From the NCBI RefSeq assembly GCF_902859695.1, contig NZ_CADIJL010000010.1, forward strand, positions 62,001 to 126,000: a stretch of DNA of 64,000 bases, read 5' to 3'. Within the stretch, counting starts at the first letter, position 1. Each line of letters begins with the position of its first letter. A program made the translations under genes and the position numbers. The DNA is from Achromobacter ruhlandii (lineage in GTDB: Bacteria; Pseudomonadota; Gammaproteobacteria; Burkholderiales; Burkholderiaceae_B). The notes beneath the pieces were generated by a model. It had not been told where the DNA came from and made no database searches. It saw only the letters and a list, made by a program, of their open reading frames with translations. Shown here piece by piece: positions 58,028 to 64,000 of this stretch.

Positions 58028-58144
58028 CAATGTCGCTGGGCACAATTCTCCCACGACGCGTTCATGTTACGAGCATCCGTGCTACCGGACAAGGCAACTG
58101 CGACACTGGCGAGGCCCTCGGCGCGGGCGGAGCGCAACCGCAGG

Positions 58145-58585
58145 CTAGTCGCCCGACAGATCGAACAAGCTGGTCGCGTCCAATTCCAGCACGCCCTCGT
58201 CATGCTGGTTGATCACCGTCCAGGCCCAGGTGATGATGCCCAGGTCCGGCCGCGACGAAGACGTACGCACGCCCTGCACCCGCGCTTCCAGGCGCAACTG
58301 GTCGCCAGGACGCACCGGCGTGCGCCAGCGCACTTCGCCCAGGCCGGGCGAGCCGAAGGACTCGGAATCGTGCAGCGCGGCGTCCACCGCCATGCGCATG
58401 GCCAGGGCGCAGGTATGCCAGCCGCTGGCGATGAGGCCGCCCCAGCGGCCCTCGGCGGCCCGCTTGAGATCGGTGTGGAACCACTGCGGGTCGTACTTGC
58501 GGGCGAACTCGAGGATTTCGGCTTCCGTGATGGTGACCGGACCGGCCTTGATCAGCATGCCGTCCTTGAAATCAGCGAACTTCAT
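58145..58585 (-). CDS. MaoC-family dehydratase
   Basis: A 146-residue single hot-dog protein. The hydratase 2 motif is FARKYDPQWFHTDLKRA (catalytic Asp and His), followed by GLIASGWHTCALAMRM and VRWRTPVRPGDQLRLEARV. Members hydrate trans-2-enoyl-CoA. It lies 60 bases after boxA on the same strand and may be the last gene of the box operon, acting on enoyl-CoA intermediates made after ring cleavage. That role is inferred. Confidence 0.9.
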   Translation of the reverse strand: MKFADFKDGMLIKAGPVTITEAEILEFARKYDPQWFHTDLKRAAEGRWGGLIASGWHTCALAMRMAVDAALHDSESFGSPGLGEVRWRTPVRPGDQLRLEARVQGVRTSSSRPDLGIITWAWTVINQHDEGVLELDATSLFDLSGD

Positions 58586-58645
58586 TGGTGGACTTCCCCT
58601 CGCATGGATGACCCCTGGAGGGCTTGCCGGAAGCCGGCCGCCCGT

Positions 58646-59893
58646 TCAATAGGTCTCGAAGTGCAGCCGCCCCTCGCGGCGCAACACATCGTGCAGGATA
58701 GTCCAATCCTGTCCCGCTTGCACCGTCACCTCGCGCAAGGCGTCCAGCACGCCGACTTCCATGCCCTTCAGGCCGCAGACGTAGATGCAGGTGTTGCGAT
58801 CGGCGAGCAGTTCGCGCACGGCGGCGGCGCGTTCGCGGATCAGGTCCTGCACGTAGCGCTTGGGCTGGCCGGCTTCGCGCGACAGCGCCAGGTTGATGTC
58901 GATGAAGTCGCGCGGCAGTTTCATCAACGGGCCGAAATACGGCAGCTCGCGTTCGGTGCGGGCGCCGAAAAACAGCATCAGGCGGCCATTCTCCCCCGTT
59001 TCGATGCGGCGCCGGTAGCGCTCGGTCATGGCGCGCATCGGCGCCGAACCGGTGCCGGTGCAGATCATGATGAGGTTGGCGCGCGGGTGGTTCGGCATCA
59101 GGAAGGTATGGCCGAACGGACCGATCACCTGCACGGTGTCGTTCTTGGCCAGGTCGCACAGGTAGTTGGAGCAGACGCCGTTCACCGACTGGCCCTGGTG
59201 GTCCTCGGTGACACGTTTCACGGTCAACGACAGGTTGTTGTAGCCGGCGCGTTCGCCGTCGCGCGGACTGGCCAGTGAGTACTGGCGCGCGTGGTGCGGC
59301 CGGCCCTGGGCGTCGGTGCCGGGCGGCAGGATGCCGATCGACTGGCCCTCCAGCACCGGGAACGGCAGCTCGCCGAAGTCCAGCACGATGTGATGGATGT
59401 CGCTGTCGGTGTCGGCGCCGGTGACGCGGTAGTTGCCGACCACGGTGGCGGTCACCGGCGTCTTGTGGGTGTAGAGGTTGACGTAGGGATGCGCGGCGGA
59501 CCACGGCGGCACGCTGGCGCCGGGCGTGGCGGACGGCATGGCTGCCACCCCGGCGGACGACACCGGCTCGACGACCGCGTTCGCCGCCTCATCCACGATG
59601 GCCGCGGCCGCCGGCAGGGGCTGTTCGCGCGGCAGTTCGTCCCAGCTCAGTTGGTCCTGCACCGAATAGGCGTCGCTGCGCACCACCAATCGCCAGTTGT
59701 CGATCGAGCCGGTGGGGCACGGCGGCACGCAGGCCATGCAGCCGTTGCAGATGTCCGGGTCGACCACGTAGTTGTTGCTGTCGTGCGTGATCGCGTCGAT
59801 CGGACAGGTTTCTTCACAGGTGTTGCAGCGGATGCAGATCTCGGGGTCGATCAGGTGTTGTTTCAGGACTTCCATGGGCAGGGCGGCGTTCAT
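58646..59893 (-). CDS. boxA: Benzoyl-CoA 2,3-epoxidase, reductase subunit BoxA
   Basis: A 415-residue reductase that passes electrons from NADPH to BoxB. Two [4Fe-4S] motifs are [16 protein letters not shown] near residue 20 and [16 protein letters not shown] near residue 50. The C-terminal half is a ferredoxin-NADP reductase module ([12 protein letters not shown] for [20 protein letters not shown] for [20 protein letters not shown]). An Ala/Pro-rich linker joins them. The start could also be ATG 59902, three codons earlier. It lies downstream of boxB by 51 bases. Confidence 0.94.
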   Translation of the reverse strand: MNAALPMEVLKQHLIDPEICIRCNTCEETCPIDAITHDSNNYVVDPDICNGCMACVPPCPTGSIDNWRLVVRSDAYSVQDQLSWDELPREQPLPAAAAIVDEAANAVVEPVSSAGVAAMPSATPGASVPPWSAAHPYVNLYTHKTPVTATVVGNYRVTGADTDSDIHHIVLDFGELPFPVLEGQSIGILPPGTDAQGRPHHARQYSLASPRDGERAGYNNLSLTVKRVTEDHQGQSVNGVCSNYLCDLAKNDTVQVIGPFGHTFLMPNHPRANLIMICTGTGSAPMRAMTERYRRRIETGENGRLMLFFGARTERELPYFGPLMKLPRDFIDINLALSREAGQPKRYVQDLIRERAAAVRELLADRNTCIYVCGLKGMEVGVLDALREVTVQAGQDWTILHDVLRREGRLHFETY

Positions 59894-59944
59894 CGCGGTC
59901 ATCCGAATGCGCGGCGCGGCGGCGCATTGCGCCGCCACGGGGCC

Positions 59945-61372
59945 TTAGTTGAAACGAACGTACTCGAAGTTCACGGGCTGGCGGTTGATGCCCATGACCG
60001 GCGGCGCGATCCAGTTGGCGAACTTGCCGGGCTCGGTCACGCGGCCCATCAGCGAGGCGACGAACTCACGGTCCTCCGGCGTGGGCAGCCATTGGTGGCG
60101 GTGCGCCTGCCATTGCGCCTCGGACAGGATCTCGCCCTCGGGCGACATGCGGATGCCGGCCAGCGTGCCGATCTGGCGGTTGAAGGCCTTGTGCGGCACC
60201 TGCAGGCGGAAGGCGATGCCGCTCTTTTCGATGACCTTGTTCCAGCGGCCGATGCCGGCCACCGAGTCGCGGATGAAGTCGTCGCGCAGCACTTCGTTGA
60301 GCGCGTTCAGCATCGGCACCTCGATCTCGCGCAGCCTGCCGTTGTCGACCGACAGCACGCGGTAGGTGTCGTTCTTGAGCTGGTGGTCGTCGTTGCGCTT
60401 GCTCTCTTCGTAGCGGCCTTTCAGGCCCGAGCCGTAGAAGATGGCGGCGTTGGACGACTGGTCGGCGCCGAACAGGTCGATGGTGACGCTGTAGTGGAAG
60501 TTGAGGTAGCGCTGGATCGTCGGCAGGTCGATGACGCCGGCGGCGCGCACGGCGGCGGGGTCGTCGGTCTTCAACTGGTTCATCACTTCGCAAGTGCGCT
60601 GGATCACGCGCGAGATGCCGGATTCGCCCACGAACATGTGGTGCGCTTCCTCGGTGAGCATGAACTTGGTGGTGCGGGCCAGCGGGTCGAAGCTGGATTC
60701 GGCCAGCGCGCACAGCTGGAACTTGCCGTCGCGGTCGGTGAAGTAGGTGAACATGTAGAACGCCAGCCAGTCCGGCGTCTTCTCGTTGAAGGCGCCGAGG
60801 ATGCGCGGGTTGTCCGAATCGCCGGAGGTGCGCTGCAGCAGCGCGTCGGCCTCTTCGCGGCCGTCGCGGCCGAAGTAGCGGTGCAGCAGGTAGACCATGG
60901 CCCACAGGTGGCGGCCTTCCTCGACGTTGATCTGGAACAGGTTGCGCAGGTCGTACTGCGACGGCGCCGTCAGGCCCAGGTGGCGCTGCTGCTCGATCGA
61001 CGCCGGCTCGGTGTCGCCCTGCGTGACGATGATGCGGCGCAGGTTGGCGCGGTGTTCGCCCGGCACGTCCTGCCAGACGTCGCGACCCATGTTCTCGCCG
61101 AAATGGATCTTGCGCTGGCCGTCCTGCGGCGCCAGGAAAATGCCCCAGCGGTAGTCGGGCATGCGCACGTGGTTGAAGTGGGCCCAGCCGTCGGGCTCGA
61201 CGCTCACGGCGGTGCGCAGGTAGACATCGAAGCCGTGCGAGCCGTCCGGCCCCATGTCCTGCCACCATTGCAGGTAGTTGGGCTGCCAGTGTTCCAGCGC
61301 GCGCTGCAGGGTGCGGTCGCCGGACAGGTTGACGTTATTGGGGATCTTGTCGCTGTAGTTGATGCCTGACAT
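59945..61372 (-). CDS. boxB: Benzoyl-CoA 2,3-epoxidase, oxygenase subunit BoxB
   Basis: A 475-residue class I di-iron oxygenase that epoxidises benzoyl-CoA with O2. Iron-ligand motifs of the ExxH type are INVEEGRHLWAMVYLLHRYF and FMLTEEAHHMFVGESGISR. The N-terminal MSGINYSDKIPNNVNLSGDR and end GINRQPVNFEYVRFN, and the length of about 473, match characterised BoxB proteins. GGAG precedes the ATG. It is the central enzyme of the box operon, between boxC and boxA. Confidence 0.96.
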   Translation of the reverse strand: MSGINYSDKIPNNVNLSGDRTLQRALEHWQPNYLQWWQDMGPDGSHGFDVYLRTAVSVEPDGWAHFNHVRMPDYRWGIFLAPQDGQRKIHFGENMGRDVWQDVPGEHRANLRRIIVTQGDTEPASIEQQRHLGLTAPSQYDLRNLFQINVEEGRHLWAMVYLLHRYFGRDGREEADALLQRTSGDSDNPRILGAFNEKTPDWLAFYMFTYFTDRDGKFQLCALAESSFDPLARTTKFMLTEEAHHMFVGESGISRVIQRTCEVMNQLKTDDPAAVRAAGVIDLPTIQRYLNFHYSVTIDLFGADQSSNAAIFYGSGLKGRYEESKRNDDHQLKNDTYRVLSVDNGRLREIEVPMLNALNEVLRDDFIRDSVAGIGRWNKVIEKSGIAFRLQVPHKAFNRQIGTLAGIRMSPEGEILSEAQWQAHRHQWLPTPEDREFVASLMGRVTEPGKFANWIAPPVMGINRQPVNFEYVRFN

Positions 61373-61481
61373 TGTCTCTGCTCCTGGATGGACGGCCGCG
61401 TCGGGGCGGCGTCGGGTCTTGGGGCGGCGGCCGCGCTGCGCGGGCCGGCGCCGTGTATGGGGACTTGCTGCGCGGGCCGCG

Positions 61482-63143
<1,662 letters not shown>

Positions 63144-63182
63144 TGCTTGTCTCCTGATGCCCTAGCCGGATAGGAAAAATAC

Positions 63183-63255
63183 TGCACGACATGAATTATT
63201 ATGCAGATTAGTGCAGGCAAAAATCAGCGTCAAGCAAAATATGCACAAAAGTGCA
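63183..63255 (-). promoter_or_regulatory. box operon promoter with TGCA-type BoxR/BzdR operators
   Basis: On the minus strand TTGACG (63228-63233) and TAATCT (63205-63210) are 17 bases apart, a good sigma-70 promoter for boxC. Five TGCA words lie around it: single at 63183, a TGCA-N6-TGCA pair at 63202-63215 over the -10 box, and a second such pair at 63242-63255 just upstream of the -35. Spaced TGCA repeats are the published operator type of BzdR, the family of BoxR, so benzoyl-CoA-relieved repression is expected. Confidence 0.82.
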
Positions 63256-63328
63256 GGTCGTTGGAAACACGTCGAGGCGTACGCCACTGAAGCCCCCATC
63301 CCCCGACGGACAGGCCGGCGCGCCCCGC

Positions 63329-63357
63329 CAAAGAAAAGGCCGCCCCAACGGGCGGCC
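63329..63357 (-). terminator. Intrinsic terminator after boxR
   Basis: On the minus strand GGCCGCCC-GTTG-GGGCGGCC is followed by TTTTCTTT, 27 bases after the boxR stop. It separates boxR from the regulated box promoter. Confidence 0.88.
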
Positions 63358-63383
63358 CTGGCGGTCGGCGAAAGACGCGGGCG

Positions 63384-64000
63384 CTACAGCGGCAGGCCGC
63401 AGGCCTTGCGCACCTGGGTACGCAGGCCGGCGAAGCTCTCCTGCACGTCCAGGTGGCTGGTGCCCCAGGTCAGGTCGGCCTTGGCGTAGAACGCCTCGCG
63501 CCCGGCCAGGATGCGCTTCAGGTCGGCCATGGCCTCGTTATTGCCAGACATCGGCCGGAAGTCCCCCTGCGCCATCACCCGGCCCATGTGCTCCTCGGGC
63601 GTGGCGCGCAGCCAGACCGTGTAGCAGTGCGCCAGCAGCAGGTTGAGCGTGGCCGGCTCGGACACCAGGCCGCCGGGGGTGGCCAGCACCATTTCCGGAT
63701 AGATCTGCACCGCCTCTTCCAGCGCGCGCCGCTCGTAGCGGCGATAGGCGTTCGGGCCGTACAGGTTGTGGATTTCCAGGATGCTGCAGCCGGCCACGCG
63801 CTCGATCTCGCGATTCAGCTCGACGAACGGGTAGCCCAGGTCATCGGCCAGCATCTGGCCCAGCGTCGACTTGCCCGCGCCGCGCAGGCCGATCAGCGCG
63901 ATGCGCTGCGTGCGGTTAGGGCGCTGCGCGCCGGCGCCCACGCCGAACAGCTGGGTCAGCGCCTCGCGGGCGCGCTGCAGATCGGACTCGGTGCGGCCGC
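63384..64000 (-). CDS. boxR: BoxR/BzdR-type repressor, C-terminal part (5' end outside window)
   Basis: The frame is open to the window edge, so this is the C-terminal 205 residues of a longer protein. The visible part is a shikimate-kinase-like domain: P-loop IALIGLRGAGKSTLGQMLADD, FVELNREIERVAGCSI and MVLATPGGLVSEP. The stretch before it (ESDLQRAREALTQLFG) is a linker as in BzdR/BoxR, whose N-terminal helix-turn-helix would lie beyond base 64000. In that family the kinase-like domain binds benzoyl-CoA rather than phosphorylating shikimate. Position before boxC and TGCA operators support BoxR over aroK. Confidence 0.92.
   Translation of the reverse strand, partial: GRTESDLQRAREALTQLFGVGAGAQRPNRTQRIALIGLRGAGKSTLGQMLADDLGYPFVELNREIERVAGCSILEIHNLYGPNAYRRYERRALEEAVQIYPEMVLATPGGLVSEPATLNLLLAHCYTVWLRATPEEHMGRVMAQGDFRPMSGNNEAMADLKRILAGREAFYAKADLTWGTSHLDVQESFAGLRTQVRKACGLPL

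Noticed and set aside
63384-64000. Shikimate kinase (aroK)
   Set aside because: The frame continues upstream into a BzdR-type linker and the gene stands next to the box operon; aroK would start at the P-loop and lie beside aroB.

Overview
The window comes from a GC-rich betaproteobacterium, most likely the family Alcaligenaceae (Achromobacter/Bordetella type). This is inferred from gene order and protein style: dnaX-ybaB-recR beside a small SRP RNA gene, an lpxO homologue, Bug-type solute receptors, many CaiB-type CoA transferases, and a boxABC/boxR benzoyl-CoA pathway. Most of it is ordinary, densely packed chromosome. I see no insertion sequence, CRISPR array or integrase other than XerD. 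The only phage-like material is two isolated tail-fibre genes near 54.5-57.9 kb.

Layout. 1-3.7 kb: the end of an iron/phosphonate-type ABC importer, a LysR regulator and a histidine phosphatase. 3.8-10 kb: a short-chain dehydrogenase, lipid A hydroxylase lpxO, and carB and carA on the minus strand. 10.2-15.7 kb: transaldolase, a carboxymuconolactone-decarboxylase-family protein, and a light-sensing operon (bacteriophytochrome, single-domain response regulator, an unusual His-box protein, and heme oxygenase that makes the chromophore). 15.7-19.7 kb: a NitT/TauT-type ABC importer overlapping a CoA-transferase gene. 19.8-30 kb: recR, ybaB, dnaX, SRP RNA, an almost A-free tandem-repeat tract, and an AddAB-type helicase-nuclease pair. 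30-40.7 kb: an acyl-CoA catabolism region (MFS transporter, nitronate monooxygenase, Bug receptor, CoA transferase, acyl-CoA ligase, two enoyl-CoA hydratases, HMG-CoA-lyase-like protein) with a MarR gene in its middle and the same GTTGAT-N3-ATCAAC palindrome before three of its transcription units. A PIN-domain toxin-antitoxin pair with its own 20-bp palindrome sits inside it.

40.8-53.4 kb: tRNA-Arg(CCT), a D,D-peptidase with a Lys/Ala-rich spacer, a ribbon-helix-helix protein, adhP behind an FNR-type box, a DJ-1/PfpI protein, the YbaK deacylase, xerD, a LysR/TPP-enzyme divergent pair followed by glutaryl-CoA dehydrogenase, and a TonB-dependent siderophore receptor with a Fur-like site. 53.4-57.9 kb: an orphan TRAP-type receptor and two paralogous tail-fibre genes. 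58-64 kb: MaoC dehydratase, boxA, boxB, boxC, a promoter region carrying TGCA repeats, and the truncated boxR.

The most interesting items are the putative MarR regulon, the phytochrome operon with its ChpT-like third gene, the repeat tract beside the SRP RNA gene, the HMG-CoA-lyase homologue lacking the usual active-site cysteine, and the paired tail-fibre genes without a prophage. All functional statements rest on reading motifs by eye; no database search was run.
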